DNA of 64,000 nt, taken from assembly GCF_017562075.2 (NCBI RefSeq), contig NC_054085.1, positions 10,820,259 to 10,884,258 of the forward strand, in the 5' to 3' direction. The translations under genes were made by a program, and so were the position numbers. Origin of the DNA: Anopheles merus (taxonomy: Eukaryota; Arthropoda; Insecta; Diptera; Culicidae). The notes beneath the pieces were generated by a model. The model was given only the letters and a program-made list of their open reading frames with translations. It searched no databases and had not been told where the DNA came from. Shown piece after piece: positions 1 to 12,200 of this stretch; the stretch's first letter is position 1, and each line of letters begins with the position of its first letter.

Positions 1-764
1 GATTAACGAAGAAAGTGGGATTATCAAATGATTTACACCCCGTCATCTTCTTCTGTCCACATCCATCTCCCAAAGGGTAATTAAAAGCAGCAAATCAAAA
101 CGGTAACGATGGCCTTGTTCACCCCGCTCGCAAACCAGTCTGGATGACGAGAAGTGTACCTTCCTCCTACTCCTACCCTTCTCCGACTGATAAGAGAAGA
201 TTAAGGTGTAACCACAAACACACACACACACACGACGACCACAACAATACGATCGTGAAACAAACACAAAGCCCCATTTAAAAGGCCAAGCAAAAGGCAT
301 CTTGTGCTGAGCTGGTGGTGACTGATAAGCTACAACCCATCACAGCCAGATGGGCGGGGGAAGGACAAGGAAACCGTTCATCAAATGTCGTCATAATACG
401 GACAGCAAAAAAAAAAAGAGCTTTGAAAATGTATTTTAAATAACGGTTTTGATTGCACACGTGACGGGCCATAGGGTTGCGGTGGAACGATGAAACAAGC
501 AAACTGCTCCATTATGTCTGCTTCACCGTCATCATCACGATAAGATATCGACAGCATCGTACGATAGGCAAAAGGGGATACAACTACCACGGTATCTTAC
601 GTGTACATGGCACCCGGTTTTAGGGATGAATAACTTATAGTAATAAATCGTCCATCTTCAGGCGCTTTTGTGTGGCTTGCGCAATGCAATAATAAGAAAA
701 TTAATCTTTTTAAATTCAATTTGTTGGGTAAAATTGGTGACAGGAAAAATGAATTTTTCGTAGG

Positions 765-912
765 AATCGATTTCCACCTGTTCCGCAGTTTTCTGGAATC
801 AGTTTCCGGATAGTAGGTCCGTAATCAGTTTCCGGAATCGGCTTCGGAATAGGAATCGGCTCTAAAATTGCTTCCGGAATCGGATTCGAAATCAGAGTCG
901 GTTTCGGCATCT
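765..912. repeat. Degenerate TCCGGAATCGG minisatellite, block 1
   Basis: Short units of the form TTTCCGGAATCGG / CTTCGGAATAGGAATCGG recur through about 150 bp, diverged but clearly periodic (roughly 6 bp, with 12 and 18 bp higher order). Because the units lack frequent stops, they leave open a short minus-strand frame with alternating Pro, Ile and Glu, which is a by-product rather than a gene. Confidence 0.6.
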
Positions 913-1037
913 CCATAAGAATAGACGTTTGGGTCCAATGATGCTACGTAATTATAGCCGCAAAGAATCAAAATTTAGTTGTAAACGATCCATTCTCATG
1001 GAGATTCCCGAACTGATTTCGCTTTTGAAACTACTTA

Positions 1038-1312
1038 TTTGAATTCAAGAACTAATTCTTATTCCGAAGCTAATTTCAGTTCTGGAGTCAATCCCGATTA
1101 CGTTACCGGAGCAATTTGCGATTCCAAGGTCGATTTCGATTCCAGAGCTGATTTCGATTCCGGAGCTGATTTCGATTCCGGAGCCGGTTCCGATCACGGA
1201 ATCGATTCCGGAGCTGATTCCGGGCTCTGAAGTTTGTTCGAGAATCGGCTCTGGAGTCAACTCCAGAATCGGCTTCGAAGTTGTCTCCGGAATCGACTCC
1301 GGAAATTCATAA
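1038..1312. repeat. Degenerate GATTCCGGAGCTGATTTC minisatellite, block 2
   Basis: A second array of the same family. The 18-bp unit GATTCCGGAGCTGATTTC occurs almost perfectly three times around 1148-1200. The units then continue in the other register (CGGAATCGGCTCTGGAGTC) to about 1312. Orientation changes between block 1 and block 2 and within this block, so the two arrays can partly pair with each other. Open frames on both strands (for example a Asp/Ser/Gly-rich one) are repeat artefacts. Confidence 0.65.
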
Positions 1313-1852
1313 ACAATCGATTTTACATCTCAAAACGGTTGCTATTCCCCTGGCTGGCTTACCACTCGAAACAGAGGAAGGCCTGTAAAGAATGTGCTGA
1401 TAAGGGCAGATTTAAGAGGGATCATTTGCTCCCCCCTTTTTCCCTCCCCCAACGAAACGGGGCATAGCATCCGGATTGCAGCTGAGAGGGATCACTGGCA
1501 ATCGGACACTCACAGGAAATGTCACCCTCAGGGCGCGAATCAAAGGCAACGGGAGTGGGTGTGGTGTCGTCTGTCAACAAGCAACAGAAGCAGCGCCCAT
1601 CAGCACCAGCTGTACCGTTTGTTTTGCGATAGCTAATACCAAAACAAACAGCAACTCAAACACACATACACACCCAACCAAGCACCAACAACTGCGGGGT
1701 GGCATGTGATGATGGCGTCCATCAAGGAAGCACCATTTCTTATCTCTCTCTCATTCCACCCCATCGTCCACTGGGCACACAAGCACAGTGTGCAGTGGCA
1801 TCAGCACAAAAAAGCTCCTCTTTTTGTAATGGTTGAGCTGTTGTTACCGTAC

Positions 1853-4800
1853 CTGCGGAGTTTGCTGAGCGTCAGCTGTATCTGTGGGAACCGCTCGCGG
1901 AACTGATCGTTCAGCTCCTTCTTCAGCTCGGACGGGCGCACGTAATCGATGACGGACGTGACGTACGAGGTGAACGTCAGCAGCGTCCGATGCTTGCCCG
2001 CGATCAGCTCCGGATCGTCCAGTATGTTGGCCGAGTACTGGATCTGCGAAAGAAGAGGCGAGAGTTAACCTTCCATTTGTCCAATCATTCTGTTTCGTCA
2101 CCTTTCCCTTACCCCCGTAATGGATGCGAAGCCATCCTCGTACTCCTTCGAGATGTCCAGCAGCCCGGAGGACGGACCACTGCCCGCCCCAGTGCCGGTC
2201 GAGGCGACGACAACACCACCACCACCACCGCCCTGCGAAGGGCTGGCCGCGCTGTTCCGGTTCAGCGTATCATAGTACCGCGCCGCGGCATGATTCTCCA
2301 GCGACGCAAAGTTCGTGATCTCGAACGCACTTTTGTTCGACTTTTCCGCGCTGGCGTGCTTCTTCTCCCGGTGGTAGGCCCGCGACGGGATCAGCAGATA
2401 CCCGTACGATACCTCCTGCCCGATCTCGCCGCCCCGTTCGATCCCGAGCAGCCGGAACGCATCGAACGGTGCATCGTTGATGGAGGATAGCGGGCGCGCC
2501 CCGGAAGGATGACGTCGGCGCTCACGGCGCAGCTCCGAGCGGGACGCTTTGCCCTTGCAGTACGGCAGCACCGAGAAGATGTGGCACGGTGCCTTCTTCG
2601 CCAGCAGCACGATCCGGTCCTCCTGAAAGCCGCCCGGGTGGCGCCGCAGATCCATCTGGTTGTAGTAGCGCACCTCGCGCTGATACGCACCAACGCCACC
2701 GGCGCCAGCACCACCACCGTGCGGCAGCTGCTGCTGGTCGTTAATGACGACGGTTTTGGTCGGCCGGCCCTGGATCAAGCTTTCCGTGCTGCTGTTCGTG
2801 TGCCAGCCGACGGGACGGTGGTTGGGATCGTCCGATCCACCACCGGTTGTGCCGTTTCCGCCGGTCACGATTGCGCCCGCACTCGTGTTCATCAGCAGCG
2901 ATCGCTTGGCCCCCGTCGGCCGCTGCGTAGCGGAGTTGGCCCGCGATCGCTTGTCCGCGGTGTGATTCAGCCGGCCATCGTTTGGATTCCAATTTTCACT
3001 GCATTCGAAAAAGAAAGAGAGAGGGAGAGAGCGAGAATGAAAACAAAACAGGGATTAGTGTTTTGTAGACTGGAAACGACGTGCTGTAGGTCACGTAATC
3101 AATTGAGTGGAATGCGTTTTTGGAGGAGAAGAACATTTCGGCTAAAAGTGAGCCGTCAAGGTAGTTTTGTTCGATCTTTTTTGGTATTTCTGTATTCATC
3201 TTAACATTATAATTGAAATGCTTGTAAATTACGCCTCAAATAATGCAAACTTGTTGCGTTAAGCGTCTTTTGCGTTACATCGTTAGTACAAAAACCCCTT
3301 TAAAATAACACCCATTTCCAAGGCCACAAACCGGATAAACATACTTTAAACTTATTCCCATTCCAGCATTGGATCCGCGCTTGGAAGAGGAGTCTATTTT
3401 TAGCTTCTTTACGAACGCGGAACAGGTTGGCTGCTCTGAGTGCGTCTTGTGCAAAAGAAACGCACCACACACCACCACCACCAGCATATGCGCAATCGGA
3501 TCATGTAATCCTATCTTCCCCTCGGCAAGAACCCAAACGCCACAAGAGAAAAAGGCTTGCCCAATGGGTGATGGTGGGTTTGCCGGTATTACGTCTGAGG
3601 CCGGAGCAAAAGCGCATTCCATTTCCTTTTCCAGCAATAACAACACACCAGAACCACCGCCGATGCGCCCGTGTGGTTGTGTGAACAAGCGGGTTTCGGT
3701 GTAGAATTGCCAACACAAAACGAACGAAGGCAGCAAGTTCGCATCCAACGGCAGATGGTGTGCGTTTTTGTTGGGCTTGGCAGGATTTGTTTTTGTTTTT
3801 TCTTTCCTTCCTCTGTGTGCCTGTTTCGCAATGTTCTTTGTTCGTGTGCGGTACACACATACACACGCAGGTATTTTGCAATAGGGTCAAGAGATTAGCG
3901 AACAAAACATAAGGAGACAGTGGCTGTTTTTCTTGGCCCAATAGCTCTATGTTAATCTAATAAATGGCAAAAGTCTTTAACTTTTGCAGTGCAACGGGAA
4001 TATTCTAAGTCGCCTGCTATCGATCAGAAGAAGACAATGATGATGATGAGAAGTCAGCCTAAGACGAAAGCGAAGGGAGTGTTCTTATATGTGAGTTTGT
4101 GTGCGTTTCTATATCTTTCCCTTCCGTTCGTTCTTTTCCATATCGCGCGATATAAATAGTGCTTCAAGGTTAAATAATGATCGCGATGGGCGAGTTTAAT
4201 ATTAGCAAGCATAAAATGCTACTCTGCTTGCTCTGCCTCTGCTTCTGTTTCTATTTGAACGGGAAACATGATTCCCCCCGGTTATTGGTCGCGAGGTGGC
4301 ATTTTGAGCCGTACGATCTTCACGTGACTAGAGCGTGGATGGTTCACGTTCCTTCGGCGAGTTCTTTTTTGTTGTTGTTAAGATTGAGTGATGTAATCGT
4401 TTTGGGGGAAGGTAATTATATTAAGAATCTCAAATTCTTTCATCGGAGTTGACGGAAAATAAGCTAAAAACTCTTTAGATGACATTTTCTAAAACAATAA
4501 TCCCGAAATTGGGCTGCTCTTTTTTTCAATATAATTTTACGCGTCATTTTGAAAAATTCTGATTTTACAGTCGTGGTGGACACTAAATTTTGAATCTAAA
4601 TCACCTATTTTTGTCTCAAAGGCATCAAGTTTGGACTGTGAGTCGATTGCTTTATTTACAATATTCAATATAATTTAATATGAAGCTGTGGGTTAAGAAA
4701 TTATAGAAACTAACTATTTAACTAGTGAATAATTTCATTGATAGAATTTAAAATATAACAACTGTTATGCCAGTTATGGGAGTTTTGAAAGAGTGAAAAA

Positions 4801-6407
4801 TACTGACATGAATTTTCAGGTGTTAAGAATGGGTTTAGAATTAAAAAATCATTATTTTTCCTCTAAAAACAAATTTTAAAATAAATTTTTAAATTTTTCA
4901 TGATTCCCACAAGCGACAAACATACATTACTTACAAAAATAGGTGCGTTAGAGTAAAAAATTGATGGACACTGTCAAAAATTGATGCCTACGATGCCTAT
5001 TTGATGGCAACGACTGTAGTAACATTTTCAGAAGTGTTTTTGGAACTGATCGATCGAGTTGCTCTCATTCTCTGATTGACCAGAGCTCCCCAGTGAGTTC
5101 TAAAACTTCTGGCGTGCCTATTTGTATTGATATTCCTCTGCCTTGTAAAGGAGAAATTAGCCTCTTGTTCATAGAAAATTTTCGTTTGCTCTATTTCTTC
5201 CAGTGACTCGATTTAGCGTCCAAATTCAATATAAAAAAGTGCTTGAAAAGGCCACTGTGGCTTTGCTTAACATGAACGGTTGCACGAAATTTGATAGTAG
5301 TAAGAAAATTAGTTGGGCCGGTCTGGTGGTACAGTCGTCAACTCGTACGACGTAACAACATGTCCGTCAAGGGTTCAAGTCCCGAATAGACCGTGCCCCC
5401 ATACGTAGGACTGACTATCCTGCTATGGTAACAATAAGTCACTGAATGCCAAGCTCACTTCATAAGTGGGTACAGGCAGGCCTTGACCGACTGCGGTTGT
5501 TGTGCCAAAGAAGAAGAAGAAGAAGAAAATTAGTGTTTTAAGGAGTTTATATTCTAAACAAATGGCCAATTACCAATCACTGTGAATATTCTCTTGCTCT
5601 ATTAGAACATGGCATTAGATTACGGTCCTTCTTTTGGGGTCTCTTTTCGTCTTAAAACCGCTAAAAATGAAGGAGAAATTCAAAATGTGATTTAAAATAT
5701 CACCAGAAATGGAGTTAAAATCGATTTTATGAATAAACCATTCCATTATAATCGATTCTAAAGTTGTTATGATGGTGATGACGTTAGCAATATACAGTAG
5801 TACTCCTAGTCACGGCACCAAAAGATGAAAATCGTTAAAAAGGTGACTCAAAAAAAACATTATTTTGAGTTATGAGCGTGTGTGAAAAATAATCCCCCCC
5901 GGCTTCCCACATTAAGATAGCTTACCGATCCTTGAGCGGCGTCCCCTTGGCGGAGGAACCGTTGCTCACCACCATGTTGCCCTCGCTGTCGATCCGCTTG
6001 CCGGCGTACCGTTCGGGGCTTTTGCTAAACGTTCCGGTTCTGGCCCGTGCCCGCTGCGCCGGTCCGCTCACGCCGGCCACAGTACTCGGGCCCATCCCGG
6101 GCCCATCGAGCCCGTCGTCGCCCGGCTCCTCGTTGACGCCGCCGACGCCGCCGCCCCCGTCCAGATCATTGTTGTTCAGCGCTAGTGCCGCACTGGTATG
6201 GCAACCGCCGACCGCCGGTGGTACCGCTCTGCCTCCTGCCAGTGACGTGCCAGCACCTCCTCCTCCGCCTACCCCTCCCAGTCCGCCTCCGTGCAGCGGG
6301 CCGAGCTTCGTGTCCCGGTGGGTACCGTCCAGCGAGATGTTGGACAGAAAGGATATCGCAGCCAGTCGACGACGAATGCGGTTCCTGCTGTTCATAGAAC
6401 TAGCCAT
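1853..6407 (-). CDS. Cables: CABLES-family protein (CDK5/ABL enzyme substrate), 5' part
   Basis: CABLES proteins link cyclin-dependent kinases to ABL/WEE1-type tyrosine kinases and end in a cyclin-box-like fold. Three coding exons are visible: 6407-5926, 2998-2113 and 2043-1853. Donors are GTAAGC, GTAAGG and GTACGG. Junction phases 2 and 0 agree and give about 519 residues before the phase-2 donor at 1853. The N-terminus carries the family motif RRRLAAISFLSNISLDG. The middle exon contains EDRIVLLAKKAPCHIFSVLP and a YEDGFASITG segment. The third exon reads ILDDPELIAGKHR, then a SYVTSVIDYVRPSELKKELN segment and ends FPQIQLTLSKLR, the conserved block just before the cyclin box. Long Gly/Ala-rich linkers suggest disorder. 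I chose the start at 6407 (MASSMNS). An in-frame Met further upstream (around 6491) is possible. The C-terminal cyclin-box exons lie outside the window. Confidence 0.85.
2999..5925 (-). other. Cables: CABLES intron 1 (2.9 kb)
   Basis: The intron is bounded by a CG|GTAAGC donor (minus strand, 5926/5925) and a GCAG acceptor at 3000-2999; the split Arg codon is restored across it. The plus-strand ORFs in 3369-3898 and 4177-4452 have no protein-like composition and I treat them as chance. AT-rich from about 4450 on. It contains one full-length SINE at 5314-5522. Confidence 0.75.
5314..5522 (+). mobile_element. tRNA-derived SINE, full length
   Basis: The head resembles a tRNA promoter: GGTCTGGTGGTACAGTCGTC as an A-box-like region, then GGTTCAAGTCCCGAAT as a B box. 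A body of about 120 bp follows, and the tail is (GAA)n. It is flanked by a perfect 12-bp direct repeat AAGAAAATTAGT at 5302-5313 and 5523-5534, the footprint of target-primed insertion. It resembles the SINE200-type family known from Anopheles; the family name is inference. Related copies occur at 8842-9229 and 43913-44057. Confidence 0.85.
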
Positions 6408-8240
6408 GTATCGGATGCCGGATGCACACGTTTTCCCGTGTATTTCTCTCTCGCCCTCTTTCGCTCCTTGCTTCTGCCTGGAAACGCACACAGAATCGCT
6501 CGCTCACTCGCTTTCAAATACGCCGTAATCTCGCGGAAGTATGTGTGTGCGTTTCTGATGGGCCGGCACGCTTGGATCAGCCCTTTTTCACGGTCACCCA
6601 AATAGGCGGCGACTCTCCTCCGGTCGCGGCAAGAAAATACAGGTTCAAAGGGGGGGGGGGGGGGGGTCGATGATGATGCGGCGTACGCCACAAAACTGGA
6701 ATTTGACCGCACAACAGCAGCAGCAGCAGCAGAAGAGACACCGGTATTTTCGGGGGGACAGCAGTCACACCAAACACCGAACAAAACGAAGAAGGGAGAA
6801 AAAACCGCTCCACAGACAGACACACACACGTACCCCGTCGAACGATCAAAACAAAACACACCAAAAACACACACCGCCCGCCCGCTCGCTCGCTCTCTCT
6901 CTCGCTCTCCTCCTCTTCTTTAGCACGCTTCTTCTGCTCGACTACTCCTCACCCTTCGCACACACTCCCTCTTCCGCACGAGCTGCAAGCAGCCGTATAT
7001 CAGTTCGTTTTATTGGGAATCATTTTGATGCGGTGTTGTTGTTTTCTGCCTGCGTGTGTTTGTGTGTTTTGTTCTCTGTTTTCCGTTGCGTTACACTTTT
7101 TAAGGCTGAAATGTCCAGCAGCAAAAGGCGTGTGTGGTTTGACCCTTTTGTTTTGCGGTACAATTTTTTTTCTCGGTAATGGACGTATTCTTCGTGGTGA
7201 TGTGATTTTTAAAAAAACAAGAGCGACCAAATTTCCCTTTCCCTCTTCTTTGCTTTAAAGGCTCTTTGTGATGCTTCTCTTTCTCTCTTACGGGGGTTTT
7301 CACTGCTGCCTGTCTCTGTCTCACTCACTCCGGTTGGCTCGCACGCACGCACGATCGCTTGCAAATCACAGGTGGCGGAGACAGGGGAGACGCAACGATT
7401 CTTGCGGGTAACAGCTTTCGATTGAATAAGAACCCCGCTGGTGGTGCGTGAAAGATCTGCGCCGAAGACGGTGGGGGTGGAGTAGGTTGGTGAAGGTAAA
7501 ACACTTTTGCTTCACCGTGCTCACGTTAGCTGCCCGGCTTTAACGGTGGCCAGTGTCGGCGGCTTTGGAATGGGTATCGATACGAACGATGGATGATTCA
7601 GCCCGCACACATTAAATGCACTTACAAAGCGGCCGTACCAGCACGCGCTCACCACACGATTTTCGCGTAACACAAAAACACATAAGAGTGGGTGACACAA
7701 AGAGGTTAGGGGGGAGGACACAAAAAGACCACCAGAACCTCTCTCCTTCTTGGACGAAAAAACGCAGGCCTTGTATATTAGGTTCCCTTGACAAAGTGTT
7801 TTTTCCTCGCACGGTGCACGAGCATACTAGAGCACTGTTGGTGTTTGATTGTGTCACGGGTACGGGTACGGAGACACACAAATAGGCAGCGGCCGTCGCT
7901 TCACACACGGGACACGGGGATACGAATGGTGATTAGATTAGAAAATTCGGAAACTTTATTATTCTTCTGGTTGCACTGATGGGTGAGCAAAATCTACTGC
8001 CTGAGTGAGAGAGAGAGAAAGAGAGTGGGGGAAGTTCGTAAACATTTGATGGCTGGTGATGACAGTTCGGGCTGGCCGGTTTATTACCGGTGGGTTGAAG
8101 TGTTGCAGCGATGGTAGGGTGTTGTCTGTTCGCGTTTTCCGTGTGACGATTTTCGAACATGGGTTTGAAACAGGCGTTTGCAGTGCAGGAAAAGTATAAA
8201 AAAACGCGGTTTTCTTGTTGGTCGCAGACATGCCCGGCCT
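6408..8240 (-). promoter_or_regulatory. Cables: CABLES leader and promoter region (not resolved)
   Basis: Sequence upstream of the CABLES start. It is rich in CT/GA runs (6885-6915, 7270-7290, 8005-8025), contains a poly-G tract at 6650-6667 and a short CAG run at 6716-6732, features common in 5' leaders and proximal promoters of dipteran developmental genes. No start site can be fixed. ORFs on both strands here (for example 6670-7179) have low-complexity translations and are not supported as genes. A CCTATATAGG motif lies at about 8238-8247. Confidence 0.35.
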
Positions 8241-8324
8241 ATATAGGCTTTCGAGACTATTTCAGCACCACGCAGCCGGATAGTCGTCAGTCCTTGCTAC
8301 AGGGGGACGGTCCATTTGACGCTG

Positions 8325-8520
8325 GAGCTCATTACGGTCACGTTATTAAGTCGTACCAGTTGACGACTGTACCACTGAAAGCCATATATAGTGCACTGTT
8401 TAATGTGTTTTCGGGAAGGTTTAACCTATATCGTGGGACTATGATAAACAATTGATAACTCCAGTATATCAGTACGGTCTGCTTAATCGTTCAAGTTGAC
8501 GGCTGTACCACGAGACCGAC
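8325..8520 (-). mobile_element. Degenerate SINE head fragments
   Basis: Two diverged stretches resemble the reverse complement of the SINE head: TTAAGTCGTACCAGTTGACG with following GACTGTACCAC near 8346-8383, and CAAGTTGACGGCTGTACCAC near 8490-8510 followed by GAGACCG. No body, tail or target duplication can be recognised, so these are old fragments. Confidence 0.45.
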
Positions 8521-8841
8521 CCCGGCTGTTAGTTAGGTGTTAGTTAGTTAGGTTATTTATGAAGACTTGAAATATCACGAATGCTTTCATCTATCGTCAA
8601 ACGTAAGGATCTGAACCTAAGAAATCCTCATTCAAGGATATAGCAAAAGATGCACCACAGAAATTTGGATGGCGTTAGTCTGAGAGAACCTTCCAGATGG
8701 TACCATACCAAACTGCGGAAGCTTTATAATGATCTTACTAGACTCTTGAGCTGACATGATCAAGTGATCAAATCCACAAAGTCCCTTTATTACTAGATTG
8801 TAGTGATGTTTCTCTATTTTCTTACATTTCATTTAATTGCT

Positions 8842-9229
8842 TTTTTTTATTTTTTTTTTCACAACAACCGCTGTCGGTCAAGGCCTGCCTGTACTCACTA
8901 ATTTGTTTATTTGTTTATTTGTTTATTTGTAAATGTTAAGTGATTGGCCATCATTGGCCTTATCACTGATCTTATAAACTAAACTTATAATAACATAAAG
9001 CATCACGGTACAATGTAACATCAGCACAAAATAAATAACACAGAGTATCACAGCAAGAAAAACAGGTTAACTTAGGGAATGAAGTGAGCTTGGCTTTCAG
9101 TGACTTATTATTACCATAGCAGGATAGTCAGTCCCACGTATGGGGGCACGGTCTATTCGGGACTTGAACCCATGACGGGCATGTAGTTAAGTCGTACGAG
9201 TTGACGACTGTACCACCAGACCGGCCTAT
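8842..9229 (-). mobile_element. tRNA-derived SINE interrupted by a second insertion
   Basis: Reverse-strand copy of the element at 5314. The B box reads as CGGGACTTGAACC on the plus strand, the head ends CCAGACCGGCC at 9226, and the T-rich start at 8842-8860 is the A-rich tail of the minus strand. A 16-bp direct repeat with one mismatch, ATTTCATTTAATTGCT / ATTTAATTTAATTGCT, flanks it (8826-8841 and 9230-9245). The body is split at about 8900-9078 by unrelated sequence. Confidence 0.8.
8900..9078 (-). mobile_element. Nested insertion within the SINE
   Basis: About 180 bp that is absent from the intact copy at 5314 separates the body sequence GGCCTGCCTGTACTCAC from TGAAGTGAGCTTGG. Its left end is (TTTG/TTTA)n, which on the minus strand is an ATAAACAA-type tail, suggesting the 3' end of another retroposon. 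Exact boundaries are uncertain by a few bases. Confidence 0.5.
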
Positions 9230-12200
9230 ATTTAATTTAATTGCTATGATCGATTAAAACCTATCACATATCTTGGCTGGGTAGGGTAGTCCAATGGACC
9301 CAAAGATTTACTTAATGTGTTTCGTTTTGAAAATCAATAAATAAAGCACACGAAACATTACGATGGAGAACAACTTAAAAGATCTAACGGGGATGAGATA
9401 AAACGTAATGTAATTCCTTCGTTTGAGTATATCGCCATTAAAGTTATTTTAATGTCAATATATATTTTTCTACAAACTGGATGATTTTGTTAAGTAAAGG
9501 TGTTTCAACCAGCTGTTACTTAAGATTATTAATACTCTGGAAATAAAATCTACATGTCTTCTCGTTTTACTGATCTTATCATCACACTAGACACTGTAGT
9601 GTGAACCTGAGAAAGGATGTAGATTTAATTCCTTGCGGGTTTTTTTGAAACTTTGATGAATAAATTCATTTAAAATTCTAATCACACTCGATAGCACTAG
9701 ATATTTACGCATTATATAGCAAAGATAATTATATTATTGCATAGTTATGTGCTAAAATCCCATTGCCGTTTCAGAATGGTTTGATTATCTGTGTGGTTCG
9801 TTTCAGAATGGTTTGATTCATATGTTGTATTACGTGAAATGATAACGTGCTATTTTATAAGAAAGCTATTATATTAACGACGAACGCATGATTGCCGCAA
9901 GGCTCATAAGAACTCATGAGTAGTTGCTGTGGTTTGACTGCGGATGAAATCTTAGTAATGATGTAATTCACCGCTTCAAAGAATATTACTAGTGACGGCA
10001 CTGCATGGGATCTGCTACAGAATATTTCATCTAGATAGCGGAAAACGAAGTTAATAGATCACACCGAACAATGGAAGAAGTTCCATGTTCAAAGAAAATC
10101 TAGAAAATCCTTTCTCCAGTAAGATAGAACTTTCAATACAAAACGATACAAAATGTGTGAAATAATCAGTTAGCACAGCATGAGAATAACCCTGACATGA
10201 TCAATATCTCGCAAGCCGTTAACACCTTCACTAAGTGGAATATATTTTACCATTAAGCCACAAGCCCTCAGGGGATGAGGCAAAGAAACATCTAATCAGC
10301 AGCAGCAGCATGCAAAAAGAGGGTTAATATGTGTTCAATTCCTCAAGAACGTACTGCATGCGAAGGTTAGGTCTAACTGCTCTTGATCGATCGGCTTTGG
10401 CAACATATTCCGTACGATTCCGCACCCCCGGCCAGAACAGCGGTATATTGTAGCAAACATAACAATATCGTTATGATTGATGCGATGCTCCAAACGGTCC
10501 AAAGCCCCCCCCCCCCCCCCCGACAGCAAGAGAGAAACGAACAAATGGTCGTCACCTTTCGCCACGGGAATAGATTTTGTAGATGCCATCCTGTGGCGGT
10601 AGATGAGAACGTGTATGCGACGCTATGCGAAACCTTGACATTATGTTGGCAAGCAGAATGGGGGGACGATGCTGAAGCATTACTCACTGTGGGGTTGATT
10701 CTGAACCGAACTGTAACTCCCAGTGGGTGTTATTACTATTATCGGGTTCCACTCGCTTGCCACACTGAATATGCAAGATCGAGGGATCTTCACCAGGTCG
10801 CTCTCACGCGGGTGGGCAGCCTCGAAGCTCTCCCGTTGCACGGCAGTTGTGTGTAGTGTAGTAGATCATCCCGTGCCGGGTCGCGCGGATGGCTATATCA
10901 TTAAAATGCAATAACACATTCATCGACAGCCAAACAATTGGCTCGTTATATGGTTATTACCCTTTGCGGTCGGTAATACGAATCGATGTTGGTCGTTCGG
11001 TTTCGTTTCGCCTGCCTGCCGAAGGAAGTGTCCTTCGTCCATCAGAATCAAACTCCTCAATCATAATCAAACTCACAAGGATCAAACGATTGATGAATGG
11101 GTTTGCTTTCTTGCTGGGAACTCTTAGCCAGCGCATTGATGGGCCTATCATAATTACCTCCAATGACTCAATCGATCGTATCCCTGCGCGAATTAAATGC
11201 GCACACGATCGAACTTTCATCGCTCCAGCCCCGTTCCGGCCAGGACGGCGCTGGGTAGTAATCATGCACCGGTCTGCACCGGCAAATACAAATTAAATCA
11301 TCATCCAATCGAACGATCGTTAACATCGATTGAAAAGTACATCCCTTGCGATTTGTGCTGGCCGGTGGTTACACCGTCAAGGTTACACCGTGGCTAAGAA
11401 CTCTTCGCTCAGCTCAACACCTCTCAACCATTGCTGGGAGCCAAACGTTCTTTAGCTTAAGTAATCGGGAAGGGAAACCTGTCCTACCCTCTCCCCACCA
11501 TGAAGAACCGGTAGTACATAGCGAGCGTGTGTGTGTGTGTGTTTAATTTTTAATGGCCCAATCGACGCCACGCTGCTGATAATCGCTATTGACATGATTG
11601 AATTGATAACATTGGTTCGAAATTATTAATCAGCGGGCAGCGTGAGCGCGTGTGCGGAACCGGCCTGAATGGTGGCACCATTATCGTGCTACTAATTGGC
11701 CTGTTTGTTCTTATGCCTATGTTGTAAGGCTGTAACGCCGGTCCGAGAAATCCGAGAAAGGTCCCCCTCCACGCTTAGCGATGGCTTTTTGATGTCCAAT
11801 TTCATCCTGTGCGTCGAGTAGCAGTTGCGGATCTTCCCCGGGAGAAGAGCTGTGTTTTAGTACTGTGTAAAGCCTATGTTTAAGTACCATCCAGCACTAC
11901 TTTCAGTGAAATTTAATATCAATAATTAGGAGTGCTGAACGAGAAGCTTGAGGCCCCCTTCGGGGAGGGGATATTCCCCTTATCCGGTCCTGCAAGGGCA
12001 AGGGAGATAAGCGCAAATCGTGGCCAAGAATCGAGATCAATCCGTTACGTCGTCGCTCAAACTGTACATTGATAATCGGCTTCGGAAACGGGGAGTTTGT
12101 GGCACGATCTGATAAAAGGTCCGTCCGTGGACACACGCGCTTGTGTAAATAATGGTCGCCCCGATCCGAATCGAGGCAAGAGGTGGAGGAGGAGAAGGAG

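Larger units (their letters stand above)
1..1852. other. CABLES intron or downstream sequence
   Basis: No exon could be supported here. The minus-strand CABLES exon ends at 1853 with a good donor, so this stretch is probably intron, with the remaining cyclin-box exons beyond the left edge. I looked on the minus strand for an exon entering in phase 2 and saw none. The stretch contains a short CA repeat near 220-233 and two blocks of a degenerate TCCGGAATCG-type repeat, listed separately. Confidence 0.5.

Noticed and set aside
2509..3204. 231-codon plus-strand frame
   Set aside because: It lies antisense to CABLES exon 2, whose minus frame has clear family motifs and in-phase splice sites; the plus translation is a shadow of that GC-rich exon.
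5315..5400. A tRNA gene
   Set aside because: The A and B box-like sequences belong to a SINE head: no cloverleaf, and a repeated body, tail and target duplication follow.
6670..7179. 169-codon plus-strand frame with Gln run and hydrophobic stretch
   Set aside because: Low-complexity translation of CAG and CT-rich leader DNA, antisense to the CABLES 5' region; no domain.
10383..10856. 157-codon plus-strand frame
   Set aside because: Crosses a poly-C tract, lacks any domain, and its composition matches chance.
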